NCBI RefSeq assembly: GCF_007859935.1
Contig: NZ_SJPO01000005.1
Span: forward strand, 248,001-312,000
Reading direction: 5' to 3'
DNA length: 64,000 nucleotides
Origin: Posidoniimonas polymericola
GTDB taxonomy: Bacteria > Planctomycetota > Planctomycetia > Pirellulales > Lacipirellulaceae
Shown: piece by piece, positions 50,280 through 62,168 of the stretch
Position numbering within the stretch: the stretch's first letter is position 1
Layout: each line of letters starts with the position of its first letter
Notes under the pieces: model-generated
What the model saw: the letters and a program-made list of their open reading frames with translations, nothing else
Told to the model about the DNA's origin: nothing
Databases searched by the model: none
Position numbers and translations under genes: made by a program

Positions 50280-52111
50280 TTCGCGACTTCTCTCGTTCGC
50301 AGCAGGAAGTAACCGGCGATGGTGAACCCGACAATGTAAGCGAGCGCGATGCACACCTGACGCCCCACCACTGCGGCGGGGATGTCGTAGCCCTGCGCGA
50401 CGTAGGTCGCGGAGCTTAGCGAGTAGAAGTCCGGCAGCACACTCGCCACGGCCTGCATCGTGACCTCGATGACGTCGTCCAGGGTCTTCATGATCCGGAC
50501 CGGGGCGCCGCGTTCTTCGCTGAACGGCGTGGTCAGGTTCATCTGCGTGATCAGCCGCACAAACGACTCGATCGGCCCGCCGCCGTACGACGTCCCGGTC
50601 GCGACGGACACGAAGAAGTCGCGGAAGAATCCTAGCAGGATGAACGACACAGTTAAGAGCGCGGCGATCGGGCCGTTGAGGAACGTGCTCGCCAGCACGC
50701 CGATCGTGATCACGATCACCATCTGCACCCAGATGCCCAGGTGCCCCTTTACAAAGTTCCAGGCCGGGTTCCCCTCCGGCAGCCTGACGTAGCAGTCGGC
50801 CCGGGCGAAACCAAAGTACTGGCCGCCGTCGATGCACTGGACAATCACCTCCACGCGGCCGTCCTTGCTGACGAGGTCGTCCAGCAGGTTGATCTCCTTC
50901 TGGTCGGCGGCGTCGAAGAGGGTCTCGGTAAAGCGGAACGAGTTGACCGACATGTCCTTGGCCGGGAACACGACCAGGCTGCTCTTGATCTCGCGGTTGT
51001 CCGGGTTGCGGAGCTGGATGCTGCCGCGGATCGCCTCTTCGATGTCGCCCTTGTGGGTGCGGAACACCCGCACGATGAGCTCCACCGGCAGGTAGTTGAC
51101 GTCGCCGTCGGTGGCGAGGGTCTCGCGGGTGACGCCGTCGAATGTCCAGATGGCGGCCGCGTTGGTGCCGCCGGCGATGAAGCTCCGGTAGTCCCACTCG
51201 CTGCCGACGCTCACCCCGCGGTCGGCCTCGACGCCCTGGCGGTCGAGGTAGTTGAGGCTGGCCGCCCGCTTGGGGACCCGCGCGCGGATGAAGTCGGTCG
51301 CGTTGCCGACCACCAGCCGGTCGCCGTCGGCCCGCACCGGGTGGCGGTGCCCGTACGACGAGAGCGCCTCGCCCGACCCGTCCGGGTTGGTCTCGACCGG
51401 GTGCGAGTGGTCGTTGTTGTAGGAGGTCTCCGCGGCCCGACCGATCACGGCGCCCTGCGCGTCGACAATGTTCTCGATGCGGGTAGCGTCGATCGTGTGG
51501 GTGTGACTGAGCGAGCGGTTCACGTACAGGTAGCTGCACGCGCCCATGATCGCCAGCATCACGGTGCCCAGCAGCGTGAAGCCGAGGATCCGGCCGAGCA
51601 CGATGTCGCACGCCCGGACCGGCTTGGTCACGATCGTGTAGATGGTCTTGGCCTTGAAGTCGTTCGGCAGGCTGAACGCGCTGAGGAGGAGCCCCTGCAG
51701 CAGCATCAGGAAGGTGGTCCAAGCCATCACGAAGTCGATCTGCACCTTCGCCGGGTCCTGGTTGGTCTGCAAGAACCAACTCGCGAAGCTGAGGATGACG
51801 CCGTAGATGATCAGGGCGATGATCGCCTGCCGCCGCCACGACTCCTTGATCGACAGCCACGCCAACGCTCCAACGCGTCGCGGGGAGATGCGGATTAGGT
51901 CGACAAAACCGTCGGTGAAGGTGCGGTAGATCAGGTCGCCCGCCTTGGCGGGCCCGTACCGAACCAGCAGCACCAGGAAGCTAAGCAGCAGGGCTCCCAG
52001 AGCGAACACCAGCCCGGTCACCAGGAACTGGAACAGCGCGCCCTCGTACCAGTTGCTGCCCGTCGGGATCAGCCAACCGAGGAAGGACGTGATTTCGTTT
52101 TCGACAACCAT
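50276..52111 (-). CDS. ABC-2 type transporter permease with large extracytoplasmic domain
   Basis: 611 residues. Membrane helices near 28-50, 98-116, 128-148 and 172-195, then a soluble region of about 230 residues (about 196-440, rich in His near DNDHSHPVE), then four more helices in the C-terminal third (GIWVQMVIVITIGVLA, AALLTVSFILLGFFRDFF, ALAYIVGFTIAGYFLL). The KPVRACDIVLGRILG segment is typical of the ABC-2 family. The split by a big loop recalls permeases that act on exported protein or polysaccharide. Between the ATPase and the anchored protein in one operon. Confidence 0.88.
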   Translation of the reverse strand: MVVENEITSFLGWLIPTGSNWYEGALFQFLVTGLVFALGALLLSFLVLLVRYGPAKAGDLIYRTFTDGFVDLIRISPRRVGALAWLSIKESWRRQAIIALIIYGVILSFASWFLQTNQDPAKVQIDFVMAWTTFLMLLQGLLLSAFSLPNDFKAKTIYTIVTKPVRACDIVLGRILGFTLLGTVMLAIMGACSYLYVNRSLSHTHTIDATRIENIVDAQGAVIGRAAETSYNNDHSHPVETNPDGSGEALSSYGHRHPVRADGDRLVVGNATDFIRARVPKRAASLNYLDRQGVEADRGVSVGSEWDYRSFIAGGTNAAAIWTFDGVTRETLATDGDVNYLPVELIVRVFRTHKGDIEEAIRGSIQLRNPDNREIKSSLVVFPAKDMSVNSFRFTETLFDAADQKEINLLDDLVSKDGRVEVIVQCIDGGQYFGFARADCYVRLPEGNPAWNFVKGHLGIWVQMVIVITIGVLASTFLNGPIAALLTVSFILLGFFRDFFVSVATGTSYGGGPIESFVRLITQMNLTTPFSEERGAPVRIMKTLDDVIEVTMQAVASVLPDFYSLSSATYVAQGYDIPAAVVGRQVCIALAYIVGFTIAGYFLLRTREVAK

Positions 52112-52166
52112 CGCTTCTGCGTGACCAACTCTTCTGCGTGGGGAGGGGAGCGGGGGGCGGCGGCCG

Positions 52167-53066
52167 CTAGTTGCTGTCGTCGCCCGATTCGGCGACTACC
52201 CGCCGGCCGGGACGCGCCTCGCTGTCCCGCACGATCGAGAGGAACAGGTCCTCGAGCGTGGTGGTCGGGTTGTCCATCGAGAGCAGCTCGCCGTGGTGCC
52301 GTTCGATCACCGACCGCACCTCGTTCTTGCAGTCTTCGCTCAGGCCCTTGGCGCGGATCTGGGTGGTGTCGGCCACCTTTAGCAGCGAGTCGACCCGGCC
52401 CAGCTCCTTGAGCTCGCCCTGGTGCAGGATCGCGATCCGGTCGCAGACGTCCTGCACGTCGGCCAGCAGGTGGCTGCACATAACAATCGTTTTGCCGGCG
52501 GCCTTGAGCTCCAGGATCATGTCCTTCATCTCGCGGGTGCCGATCGGGTCCAGGCCGCTGGTCGGCTCGTCGAGCAGAATCAGGTCCGGGTCGTTGATCA
52601 GGGCCTGGGCCAGTCCGATGCGGCGGGTCATGCCCTTGGAGTACTCGCGGAGCTGCCGCTTGCGGGCCCGCTCGATCTTGACCAGCTTCAGCAGCTTCTC
52701 GATCCGCTCCTTGCGGACGTCGGCCGGGATGTCGAACAGCCGGCCGTAGAAGTCGAGGGTCTCGTCGGCGTTGAGGAACTTGTACAGGTACGACTCTTCC
52801 GGGAGGTAGCCGATCCGCTCGTTCTTCGAGACGTCGGTCGCATCCTTTCCGAAGATCAGGGCCTGCCCCTCGGTCGGGAACAGCAGGCCCAAGAGCAGCT
52901 TGATGGTGGTGGTCTTGCCCGAGCCGTTCGGGCCCAGGAGGCCGAACACCTCGCCCTTCTCAATCTTCAGGTCTAGCGACTTGAGCGCCCGGACCTTCTG
53001 TCGCCCCCAGAAATCGCGGTAGACCTTGCTCAGGGCGCGGGTCTCGATAACGGTCTCTTCGGCCAT
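52167..53066 (-). CDS. ABC transporter ATP-binding protein
   Basis: 299 residues from ATG 53066 with GAGAGAA upstream. Walker [10 protein letters not shown], signature region [15 protein letters not shown] (SKGM in place of SGGQ, as in ABC-2/GldA-like ATPases), Walker [14 protein letters not shown] and switch His (MCSHLL). A C-terminal extension after about 225 includes [14 protein letters not shown]. Powers the permease encoded 55 bp downstream. Substrate unknown. Confidence 0.93.
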   Translation of the reverse strand: MAEETVIETRALSKVYRDFWGRQKVRALKSLDLKIEKGEVFGLLGPNGSGKTTTIKLLLGLLFPTEGQALIFGKDATDVSKNERIGYLPEESYLYKFLNADETLDFYGRLFDIPADVRKERIEKLLKLVKIERARKRQLREYSKGMTRRIGLAQALINDPDLILLDEPTSGLDPIGTREMKDMILELKAAGKTIVMCSHLLADVQDVCDRIAILHQGELKELGRVDSLLKVADTTQIRAKGLSEDCKNEVRSVIERHHGELLSMDNPTTTLEDLFLSIVRDSEARPGRRVVAESGDDSN

Positions 53067-53433
53067 CGCGTTCTCTCGGTTGATAGGGCCTAATCGGCGG
53101 CTCGGTGGGGCGTCCCAACCGAACAGCCGCTGTGGGCAGCCCCGCGTCCTCACTCCAGGCGGGCTTCAGCGCGGAGCCAGCCTCGATCGTCAGTGCACGA
53201 AAATAGGATCCCTGGGCGGCAGGAAAAGCTGCGCGGCGGGCCGGACGGGTCCGGTGGGCGCCTCGCTCTAGTCGCCTACGGGAGAGCCGATGAGATGGTT
53301 CACCAGGTGCCGCCCGGACACTAGAACGCCAGACTGGCTACTATAAAGAGCCCCCAGAAGGGTCGCAAGCGGCGAGGCGTCCGCCGCGCGTGGTCCGGCG
53401 CCCCGCTTCGGCAGATCGATCGGCACACGTGGG
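53067..53433. other. Intergenic region upstream of the ABC operon
   Basis: 367 bp holding the operon promoter (53340-53368) and its leader of about 270 nt; the tyrS 3' end lies beyond. No gene or known RNA motif seen. Confidence 0.5.
53340..53368 (-). promoter_or_regulatory. Sigma-70 type promoter of the ABC operon
   Basis: Minus strand TTGCGA (53368-53363), 17-bp spacer, TATAGT (53345-53340). Confidence 0.55.
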
Positions 53434-54735
53434 CTATTCGACAAATCTTAACAGGGCGTACCGCTTTTTGCCCGACCGGAGGACCATGACGGTCTCGCTG
53501 GCGAGGTCGGTGGCGGTGAGCTGCTGCGTCGGGTCCTCGACCCGGCGGTTGTTGACGTAGGCCCCCCCGGCCGAGACCGTGCGGCGGGCCTCGCCGTTGC
53601 TCTTGGCCAGGCCGGCCAGTGAGAACGCCTCGAGCACGCCGAGCCCCTCGCCCGCCAGCCGGGCCTTGGGCACCTCACTGCTCGGCACGTCGGCAAAGAT
53701 CGAGCCGAGCTGCTTGTCGTCCAGCTCGGCGATCTCGGCCCCGAAGAAGATCTCGGTCGCCCGCCGGGCAACCGCTAGGCCCTCGTCGCCGTGGACCAAT
53801 CGGGTGAGTTCCTCGGCAAGCCGCACCTGACTCTCCCGCTTGGCGGCGTCGGCCTCGCGAGATTTATCGAGGGATTCGATCTCCTCGTGCGACAATTCCG
53901 TGAGCATCCGCAGACAGCCGCCAACGTCGGCGTCGTCGACGTTGCGCCAGTACTGGAAGAACTCGTACGGGCTGGTCCGATCGGCAGAGAGCCAGATGGC
54001 CCCGCCCTCGGTCTTGCCCATCTTGGTCCCGTCGGACTTGGTCAGCAGCGGCCACGTGACGCCGTACAGCTGCTGGCCGTGCATGCGCCGGGCGAGGTCG
54101 ATGCCGGCGGTGATGTTGCCCCACTGGTCGCTGCCACCCGCCTGGAGCTCGCAGCCGTGGTTCTGGTTGAGCCACACGAAGTCGTAGGCCTGCAGCAGCA
54201 TGTAGCTGAACTCGGTGTAGCTGAGCCCGGCGTCGCCCCCCAGGCGGCTCTTCACCGAGTCCTTGCCCAGCATTACGTTGACCGGAAAGTTCTTGCCGAT
54301 GTCGCGGAGGAACTCGAGGTAGCTCCAGCCGGCGGTCCAGTCGTGGTTGTTCAGCAGGGACGCCGAGGAGTCGCCGCAGTCGAAGTCGAGGAACCGCCGC
54401 ATCTGGGCGCCCATCCCTTCGACGTTGGCCGCCAACTGCTCGCGGTCCAGCAGGTTGCGTTCGGCGCTCTTGCCGCTGGGGTCGCCAATCATGCCGGTGG
54501 CTCCGCCGACCACCGCAATCGGCTGGTGCCCCGCCTGCTGGAACCGACGCAGGACCAACAGCCCCAGCAGGCTGCCCACGTGCAGGCTGTCGGCGGTCGG
54601 GTCGAATCCGGCGTAGACGGTGCGGGGCTTGGCCTCGAGCCAGTCGGCCAGGCCGTCGTCGGTGGTCTGGTGGATGAGGCCCCGCCACTTGAGGTCGTCG
54701 TAGAGTCGCATGCGTGTCGCGTTCCGCGGATTCAT
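53434..54735 (-). CDS. tyrS: Tyrosyl-tRNA synthetase
   Basis: 433 residues from ATG 54735, favoured because AGGA lies 6 nt upstream; ATGs at 54750 and 54711 are alternatives. Charges tRNA-Tyr. Class I motifs: LHVGSLLG for HIGH, KMGKT for KMSKS, and the tyrosine-binding YxxxQ segment near SYMLLQAYDF with GGSDQWGNITAG. A C-terminal S4 RNA-binding domain (RRTVSAGGAYVNNRRVED) completes the bacterial form. Confidence 0.96.
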   Translation of the reverse strand: MNPRNATRMRLYDDLKWRGLIHQTTDDGLADWLEAKPRTVYAGFDPTADSLHVGSLLGLLVLRRFQQAGHQPIAVVGGATGMIGDPSGKSAERNLLDREQLAANVEGMGAQMRRFLDFDCGDSSASLLNNHDWTAGWSYLEFLRDIGKNFPVNVMLGKDSVKSRLGGDAGLSYTEFSYMLLQAYDFVWLNQNHGCELQAGGSDQWGNITAGIDLARRMHGQQLYGVTWPLLTKSDGTKMGKTEGGAIWLSADRTSPYEFFQYWRNVDDADVGGCLRMLTELSHEEIESLDKSREADAAKRESQVRLAEELTRLVHGDEGLAVARRATEIFFGAEIAELDDKQLGSIFADVPSSEVPKARLAGEGLGVLEAFSLAGLAKSNGEARRTVSAGGAYVNNRRVEDPTQQLTATDLASETVMVLRSGKKRYALLRFVE

Positions 54736-54929
54736 AAAGTTTCCTGCCATTGTAAGGGGCGCAGCCCGGGGCGGAAGGCTCGCCCCACCGGCCCCGACGA
54801 GAGCAACGATGGGGGCAGGCGTCGGGACGCCGATCGACTATGCTGAGGGCTCACGGGGAAGTGGCCGGCACACGTCCTTCGCGCCGCTCCTGGGCCCTCC
54901 CCCACCACCCTCCCTGCGCCCTAGCGAAA

Positions 54930-55910
54930 ATGAACATCCTTGTCACCGGCGGAGCCGGCTACGTTGGTTCCCACGCCGTTAAGTGCCTAACCGCCAACGG
55001 CCACAATGTCTGGGTCTACGACAACCTGGTCTACGGCCACAAGGCCGCCGCGCCCGCCGACCGCCTGGTCGTGGGTGACCTGCACGAGTCGGAAAAGCTC
55101 GTCAAGCTCTTCAAGGAGCACGACATCGAGGCGGTGATGCACTTCGCCGCCTACGCGTTTGTCGGCGAGTCGGTTACCGACCCCGCCAAGTACTACCAGA
55201 ACAACGTGGTGGGCACGCTCTCGCTGCTCGACGCGATGCGGGAGTGCGGCGTCAAGAAGATCGTCTTCTCCAGCACCTGCGCCACCTACGGCGTTCCCCA
55301 GCAGGTGCCTATCCCCGAGGACCACCCGCAGTCGCCGATCAACCCCTACGGCTACACGAAGCTGGTGATCGAGCGGGCGATGGAGGACTACCGCCACGCG
55401 TACGACCTCGGCTACGCGGCCCTGCGGTACTTCAACGCCTCGGGCGCGTCGGCGGACGGATCGATCGGCGAGGACCACACGCCGGAAACCCACCTCATCC
55501 CGCTAGTGCTCGACGTAGCGCTCGGCAAGCGGGAGTCGATCACGGTATTCGGCACGGACTACCCCACGCCCGACGGGTCGTGCATTCGCGACTACATCCA
55601 CGTCGACGACCTGGCCGACGCCCACCTGGCGGCGCTCAAGCAGCTCGAGCCCGGCAAGTCGCTCAAGCTGAACCTCGGCACCGGCCGCGGCATGAGCGTC
55701 AAGGAAGTGATCGGGATCTGCGAAGACGTGACCGGCAAGAGGATCGCCACGGTGCTCGGCGAACGCCGCGAGGGCGACCCGCCCGAGTTGGTCGCCAACC
55801 CGCAGACGGCCGAGGACGCGATCGGCTGGAAGGCGAAGCGGTCGATGCGTGAAACCATTGAGTCGGCCTGGGCGTGGCACTCGTCCCACCCCGACGGCTT
55901 CGCCGACTGA
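54930..55910 (+). CDS. galE: UDP-glucose 4-epimerase
   Basis: 326 residues from ATG 54930. Short-chain dehydrogenase fold: NAD loop ILVTGGAGYVGSH, then HFAAYAFVGES, catalytic Ser-Thr in FSSTCATYG, YxxxK in NPYGYTKL, and SCIRDYIHVDDLADAH. Interconverts UDP-glucose and UDP-galactose for polysaccharide synthesis. No ribosome binding site is obvious. Divergent from tyrS. Confidence 0.94.
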   Translation: MNILVTGGAGYVGSHAVKCLTANGHNVWVYDNLVYGHKAAAPADRLVVGDLHESEKLVKLFKEHDIEAVMHFAAYAFVGESVTDPAKYYQNNVVGTLSLLDAMRECGVKKIVFSSTCATYGVPQQVPIPEDHPQSPINPYGYTKLVIERAMEDYRHAYDLGYAALRYFNASGASADGSIGEDHTPETHLIPLVLDVALGKRESITVFGTDYPTPDGSCIRDYIHVDDLADAHLAALKQLEPGKSLKLNLGTGRGMSVKEVIGICEDVTGKRIATVLGERREGDPPELVANPQTAEDAIGWKAKRSMRETIESAWAWHSSHPDGFAD

Positions 55911-56503
55911 CCCCTGCTCCGTCGTCGGGCGAATTACGACGCCGGCTGGGGCGGTGATGGCCGTCTGGGCCGACGAGGCGTTTTGTGTGGCTGGCGCTGT
56001 TGGTTGGTTCTCGCGGCTTTCTTGTAGAGACGCGCCGCCGGCTGTGGTCAAATAGCCGGTATCAACCGGCGGTTGTTTGGCGCGGCGGCGGTGTCCGAAT
56101 CGCGGGCCGTCCCTGGCTGCTGCGCGGTAGGGAAACCGGCTTCGTTGTCGCCGCTGGGTCTTGTCCGGTCGATCGCCCCAGAGGCGTTCCAGTGAGGGGC
56201 GCCGGTGGACAAAACCCTCCAGGGCGTTTTGATGCCGTGCCAGGACAGACTGCTACAGAAGCGTGAAACGAGCAGCGGGGAAAAGCCCGGGCGGGGTTTT
56301 GTCCCCTCCGCGAGAGTTCTCGGACAAAACCCAAATGGTCCAGCAACACAGTGGTCCAGCAACACAGTGGTCCAGCAACACAGTGGTCCAGCAACACAGT
56401 GGTCCAGCAACACAGTGGTCCAGCAGCCTAAGTAACCCAGAAGCCCTAGTAACCCAGACGAGGGCGGGCGGGAAAGCCGAGAAAGAGGCCTGAGAAAAAG
56501 CAG
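55911..56503. other. Intergenic region with tandem repeat, no supported gene
   Basis: 593 bp between galE and tRNA-Gly. It contains the 16-bp tandem array at 56337-56426, short CCGGC palindromes near 56043-56075, and two copies of AGTAACCCAGA (56430, 56448). Short frames through it have no conserved-looking product. Confidence 0.5.
56337..56426. repeat. 16-bp tandem repeat, five full copies plus a partial
   Basis: The unit GGTCCAGCAACACAGT repeats exactly at 56337, 56353, 56369, 56385 and 56401, then GGTCCAGCAG ends the array. No spacers. The unit length is not a multiple of three and no coding frame is supported. A variable-number repeat candidate. Confidence 0.95.
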
Positions 56504-56574
56504 AGCGGGTGAAGGGAATCGAACCCTCGCCTAAAGCTTGGGAAGCTTTCGTTCTACCATTGAACTACACCCGC
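56504..56574 (-). tRNA. tRNA-Gly (anticodon CCC)
   Basis: 71-nt cloverleaf on the minus strand: acceptor GCGGGTG/CACCCGC, anticodon stem-loop AAAGC-TTCCCAA-GCTTT giving CCC, T arm GAGGG-TTCGATT-CCCTT (one G-T). Discriminator T; CCA is not encoded. Confidence 0.97.
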
Positions 56575-56585
56575 TGAGTCCCCAA

Positions 56586-56614
56586 ATTGTACTTCCGCCG
56601 GGCCTGGTAGAAAA
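56586..56614 (-). promoter_or_regulatory. Probable promoter of tRNA-Gly
   Basis: Minus strand TACAAT (56591-56586) lies 11 nt before the tRNA, with TTTTCT (56614-56609) 17 bp upstream as a weak -35. Confidence 0.45.
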
Positions 56615-56872
56615 GCACCTGCCACCGCTCCCCGCGATTTGTCGCGGGTTTGTGGCGACCGGACACGCGGGTCAGCGCGACTGGGGCGTGACGGCCAACT
56701 GCCGTCTGAGTCGTTGATAAACTCTACGGGCGTGCACCAATTGCTGGCGCCGATTTTTTCACTGTTTCAAAGTCCTCGCTGCCAAAACATCTGAAACGCC
56801 TTACCGTTTGGCGGTATTGGTAAGTGCCCTCTCGCGTTCCTTCCACTTCCCCCTGCCGGCCCCCCAGATCAA

Positions 56873-57901
56873 GTGAAAGCCCTCGTCAAGAAGCACGCCG
56901 AGCCCGGCCTGTGGCTCGAGGACGTCCCCGAACCAACCATCGGCATCAACGACGTGCTGATCCGGGTCCTCAAGACCGGCATCTGCGGCACGGACGTCCA
57001 CATCTACAAGTGGGACCGCTGGGCGCAAAAGACCATCCCCGTGCCGATGGTGGTCGGCCACGAGTTTGTGGGCGAGATCGTCGAGATCGGCTCGAACGTC
57101 AACGACTTCAAGATCGGCGACCTCGTCAGCGGCGAGGGGCACGTCGTGTGCGGCCGCTGCCGCAACTGCATGGCGGGCCGCCGGCACCTGTGCCGGGTCA
57201 CCAAGGGCGTTGGGGTCAACCGGCCCGGGGCGTTCGCCGAGTACCTCTCGCTGCCGATGACCAACGTCTGGCGCCACCACGACGGCGTCGACCACGATGT
57301 GGCGGCGCTGTTCGACCCGCTCGGCAACGCGGTGCACACGGCCCTCTCGTTCCCGGTGCTGGGCGAGGACGTGCTGATCACCGGCGCGGGGCCGATCGGC
57401 ATTATGGCCGCCGCGGTCGTGCGTCACGCCGGCGCCCGGCACGTTGTGATCACCGACGTCAACCCGCACCGCCTGGCGATTGCCGAGCAGGTCGGCGTCA
57501 CCCGCGCGGTCGACGTCCGCAGCACCACCTACCCGGAGATCCAGGCCGAGCTCGGCATGCTCGAGGGTTTCGACGTCGGGCTCGAGATGTCGGGCAACCC
57601 GGCCGCGTTCCGGGCGATGCTCGCCAACATGTGCCACGGCGGCAAGATCGCGATGCTCGGCATACCCGACGAGGAGATCGCCATCGACTGGAACGAGGTC
57701 GTGTTCAACATGCTCACGATCAAGGGCATCTACGGCCGCGAAATGTACGAGACCTGGTACAAGATGAGCGTGATGATCGACAGCGGCCTCGACATCGGGC
57801 CGGTCATCACCCACCGCATGCCGTTCACCGATTTCCAGCAGGGCTTCGACGTCATGTGCTCGGGGCAGTCGGGCAAGATCATCCTCGAATGGTCCGAGTA
57901 G
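56873..57901 (+). CDS. tdh: L-threonine 3-dehydrogenase
   Basis: 342 residues, GTG start at 56873. Zinc medium-chain dehydrogenase that oxidises threonine to 2-amino-3-oxobutyrate with NAD. Catalytic zinc ligands: Cys38 ([14 protein letters not shown]) and VVGHEF. Structural zinc cysteines: [18 protein letters not shown]-binding [12 protein letters not shown] and the Tdh-typical [15 protein letters not shown] are present. The next gene, 45 bp downstream, encodes the enzyme that uses its unstable product, so the pair is an operon. Confidence 0.96.
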   Translation: MKALVKKHAEPGLWLEDVPEPTIGINDVLIRVLKTGICGTDVHIYKWDRWAQKTIPVPMVVGHEFVGEIVEIGSNVNDFKIGDLVSGEGHVVCGRCRNCMAGRRHLCRVTKGVGVNRPGAFAEYLSLPMTNVWRHHDGVDHDVAALFDPLGNAVHTALSFPVLGEDVLITGAGPIGIMAAAVVRHAGARHVVITDVNPHRLAIAEQVGVTRAVDVRSTTYPEIQAELGMLEGFDVGLEMSGNPAAFRAMLANMCHGGKIAMLGIPDEEIAIDWNEVVFNMLTIKGIYGREMYETWYKMSVMIDSGLDIGPVITHRMPFTDFQQGFDVMCSGQSGKIILEWSE

Positions 57902-57946
57902 CACGGGCCACAACCGCCAACCAACTTAGCTCAGGAAGACCAGACT

Positions 57947-59128
<1,182 letters not shown>

Positions 59129-59137
59129 GGCAGGCGG

Positions 59138-60577
59138 CTAGCACTCGCTGACGTTCACCGGGATCTGCACGGCGAGGCCCCCTTCGGAGGTCTCCTTGTA
59201 CTTGTCGCTCATGTCCCGGGCGGTGTCCCACATCGTGCGGATCACGGCGTCGAGCGGCACCCGCGCGTCGGCCGCGTCGCGACCGATGGCGAGCCGCGCG
59301 GCGGTGATCGCCTTCACGGCGCCGAACACATTGCGTTCGATGCACGGGATCTGCACCAGCCCGCGGATCGGGTCGCAGGTCATGCCCAGGTGGTGCTCCA
59401 TGGCGATCTCGGCCGCGGCCGCCGCCTGGCGGGGCGTCCCGCCGAGGCCCTCGGCGAGCGCCGCCGCGGCCATCGCCGACGACACGCCGATCTCTGCCTG
59501 GCAGCCCCCCAGCGCCGCCGAAATCGTGGCGTTCTTCTTGAACAGGCAGCCGATCTCGGCGGCCGTCAGCAGGAACCGCCGTCGGGCGTTCTGGTCGGCG
59601 CCGCAGAACAGCCGGTAATACAGCAGCACCGCCGGGATCACGCCGGCCGCGCCGTTGGTCGGAGCGGTGACCACCCGGCCGAAAGCGGCGTTCTCCTCGT
59701 TGACCGCCAACGCGAAGCAGCCGACCCAATCGAGCACGGTCTGGAAGTTGGCCGACGCCGTGTCGATGGTGTCGAAGAAATCGCCGTGCTCCGGGAGGGC
59801 GCCGCCCAGCAGCCGCTCGGCCGTGTCGGCCGCCCGCCGCTTTACCCCCAGCCCGCCGGGCAGCACGCCGTGGGCCCGGCAGCCCCGCAGCACGCACTCC
59901 ACCATCGTCCTTTCGATGCGGTCGAGTCCGGCCTCGACGTCGGCCTCGCTCCGCCAGGCGAGCTCGTTCTGCAGCACCACGCCAGAGATCGGCAGCGAGG
60001 CCGCATCGCAGTGCGCAATCAGCTCGGCCGCCGTGTCAATCGGATAAGGAAGCGAGGCGACGTCCGCGCACTCTTGTTCCCCATCACAGACGACGAACCC
60101 GCCGCCGACGGAGTAGTAGGTCTCACACCGCGTGGAGCCATCGCTGAGGGTCGCCGTGAACCGCAGGCCGTTCGGGTGCGCTGGCAGCTGCTCGTCGCGG
60201 CGGAAATGAATAGCGGCCGCCGGGTCGAAAGCGATCGCCTGTTCGCCGCCGAGATCGAGCGAGCAATCGCTCTTGATACGGGCGATCACCGCCGGCAGGT
60301 CTTCGGTCGGGAAGGTCTCGGGGTCGGCGCCGGTCAGGCCCATCTGCACGGCGATGTCGGTCCCGTGCCCCCTGCCGGTCTTGGCGAGCGAGCCGTAGAG
60401 GTCAACCTGGACCCCGGTTACGTCCTGCATTTCGGGGCCGAGCGACTCGACAAACCGCTGACCGGCCCGCCAGGGCCCCAAGGTGTGCGAGCTCGATGGC
60501 CCGACGCCCACCTTCAGCATGTCAAACACGCTCAGCGGCGGCTGCCGGGGCGCAACGGGGGTTTGGTCCAACAACAA
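59138..60577 (-). CDS. sdaA: L-serine ammonia-lyase (iron-sulfur type)
   Basis: 479 residues, a single-chain enzyme with the beta domain first ([20 protein letters not shown]) and the alpha catalytic domain after about 190 ([14 protein letters not shown]). It deaminates serine to pyruvate with a 4Fe-4S cluster. Candidate cluster cysteines lie in [19 protein letters not shown] and [17 protein letters not shown]. Convergent with kbl: glycine from Tdh-Kbl could pass to serine by GlyA (not in the window) and then to pyruvate here. Confidence 0.95.
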   Translation of the reverse strand: MLLDQTPVAPRQPPLSVFDMLKVGVGPSSSHTLGPWRAGQRFVESLGPEMQDVTGVQVDLYGSLAKTGRGHGTDIAVQMGLTGADPETFPTEDLPAVIARIKSDCSLDLGGEQAIAFDPAAAIHFRRDEQLPAHPNGLRFTATLSDGSTRCETYYSVGGGFVVCDGEQECADVASLPYPIDTAAELIAHCDAASLPISGVVLQNELAWRSEADVEAGLDRIERTMVECVLRGCRAHGVLPGGLGVKRRAADTAERLLGGALPEHGDFFDTIDTASANFQTVLDWVGCFALAVNEENAAFGRVVTAPTNGAAGVIPAVLLYYRLFCGADQNARRRFLLTAAEIGCLFKKNATISAALGGCQAEIGVSSAMAAAALAEGLGGTPRQAAAAAEIAMEHHLGMTCDPIRGLVQIPCIERNVFGAVKAITAARLAIGRDAADARVPLDAVIRTMWDTARDMSDKYKETSEGGLAVQIPVNVSEC

Positions 60578-60622
60578 CTCCTCCGACCCGCCTGTCGGTG
60601 CACAATGCGGCGTACGCGGCCG

Positions 60623-62119
60623 CTACCCAACGACGCCGCGGATCACGTGGGCCTCTTCGACGCCGGTCAGCCGCTGGTCGAGGCCGCGGAACTTGAAGGT
60701 TAGCTGCTTGTGATCGATGCCTAGCTGATGGAGGATCGTAGCATTCATGTCGCGGATGTGCACGGCGCCGTCCTCGAAGCGGGTGGTGGGCTGACCCGAC
60801 GCGTCGACGATGTTGCAGCCGTAGTCACAGGTCTGGCCGTACACGGTCCCCGGTTTGACGCCGCCGCCGGCCATCCACATCGTGAAGCAGCCGGGGTGGT
60901 GGTCGCGTCCGTACTCGGTGTCGCTGAGCGTGCCCTGGCAGTACGACGTGCGGCCGAACTCGCCGCCCCAGATCACCAGCGTGTCGTGCAGCAGCCCGCG
61001 TTGCTTGAGGTCCTGCACCAGCGCCCACGCCGGCTGGTCGACGTCGCGGCACTGATTGGGCAGGTCCTTGGGGATCTCCAGGTGCTGGTCCCAGCCGCGG
61101 TGAAAGATCTGCACGAACCGCACTCCACGCTCGGCCATCCGCCGCGCCAGCAGGCAGCTCGCCGCAAACGTTCCCGGCGTGTGCACTTCCGGTCCGTAGA
61201 GCGAGGTGACCGACTCCGGCTCGTCGGCGATGCTGGTCAGCTCGGGGACCGAGGTCTGCATCCGGAACGCCATCTCGTACTGGGCGACCCGGTCGAGCGT
61301 GTCGGCGTGCCCGGCGGCCTCGTGGTGACGTCGGTTGAGCTCGGCCAGCCCGTCGAGCATCCGCCGCCGGTCGGCCGGCGCGACGCCCTGGGGGTTGGAG
61401 AGGAACAGCACCGGATCGCCGCTCGATCGGAGCGACACGCCCTGGTGCGTGCTCGGCAGGTACCCCGAACCCCACAGCCGATTGTATAGCGCCTGGGCTT
61501 CCTGGCGGCCGGTCCAGGTGGGCGTCATCACCATGAACGCCGGCAGGTCCTGGTTCTCGGCACCCAGCCCGTAGCTGAGCCACGCGCCGAGGCTCGGCTT
61601 GCCGGGCAGCTGATCGCCCGACGTGATGTAGGTAATCGCCGGGTCGTGGTTGATGGCCTCGGTCCAGAGCGAGCGGACAATGGCGATTTCGTCGGCCATG
61701 CTGGCGGTGTAGGGCAGCAGCTCGCTGACCCACGCGCCCGCCTGGCCGTGCTGCCTGAACTTGTACTTCGACGGCGCGATCGGGAACGCCGACTGACCCG
61801 AGGTCATGGTCGTGACCCGGGTGCGGAGCACGGGCGAGCCGTCCTCGTACTTCTCGTTGCGGAGGTCTGCCCTGAACCGCTCGCGCAGCTTCGGCTTGTA
61901 GTCGAACAGGTCCTGCTGCGATGGCGCGCCGGCCATGAACAGGTAGATCGCCCGCTTGGCCTTCGGCGCGATGTGGGTGAGCGACGTCGCCGGCGAGCCC
62001 GCGGCGGACGGCGTCCCCGCCAGCGACGCCAGCGCAGCCGTGCCGAGCCCAACCGCGCCCTGGTTCAGGAAGGCGCGGCGGCTCTGCAGCAGCAGGTGCT
62101 CTCGGATCGGGTCGGGCAT
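60623..62119 (-). CDS. DUF1501 protein with Tat signal
   Basis: 498 residues. The N-terminus [21 protein letters not shown] is a twin-arginine export signal. The DUF1501 body belongs to the alkaline-phosphatase/sulfatase-like fold: [18 protein letters not shown] at the start, [15 protein letters not shown], and [10 protein letters not shown] plus [17 protein letters not shown] near the end. In planctomycetes it almost always accompanies a DUF1549/DUF1553 protein, as here, 49 bp away on the same strand. Function unproven; a periplasmic role in polysaccharide use is often proposed. Confidence 0.93.
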   Translation of the reverse strand: MPDPIREHLLLQSRRAFLNQGAVGLGTAALASLAGTPSAAGSPATSLTHIAPKAKRAIYLFMAGAPSQQDLFDYKPKLRERFRADLRNEKYEDGSPVLRTRVTTMTSGQSAFPIAPSKYKFRQHGQAGAWVSELLPYTASMADEIAIVRSLWTEAINHDPAITYITSGDQLPGKPSLGAWLSYGLGAENQDLPAFMVMTPTWTGRQEAQALYNRLWGSGYLPSTHQGVSLRSSGDPVLFLSNPQGVAPADRRRMLDGLAELNRRHHEAAGHADTLDRVAQYEMAFRMQTSVPELTSIADEPESVTSLYGPEVHTPGTFAASCLLARRMAERGVRFVQIFHRGWDQHLEIPKDLPNQCRDVDQPAWALVQDLKQRGLLHDTLVIWGGEFGRTSYCQGTLSDTEYGRDHHPGCFTMWMAGGGVKPGTVYGQTCDYGCNIVDASGQPTTRFEDGAVHIRDMNATILHQLGIDHKQLTFKFRGLDQRLTGVEEAHVIRGVVG

Positions 62120-62168
62120 AGGTCGTTCGGGGACGAAGGTTGCTTGAGGGCCTCGCGGCCCGCTACTA

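Noticed and set aside
50280-51860. N-terminal extension of the minus-strand gene at 48453-50279
   Set aside because: It overlaps the whole permease gene and is Arg/Pro/Gly-rich; the ATG at 50279 with the ATGA overlap is the better start.
56337-56426. Possible CRISPR array
   Set aside because: Units abut directly with no spacers and no cas genes are present.
56205-56493. Frames through the tandem repeat
   Set aside because: The 16-bp unit shifts frame at each copy, so the repeated peptide is an artefact of slippage; no start signal.
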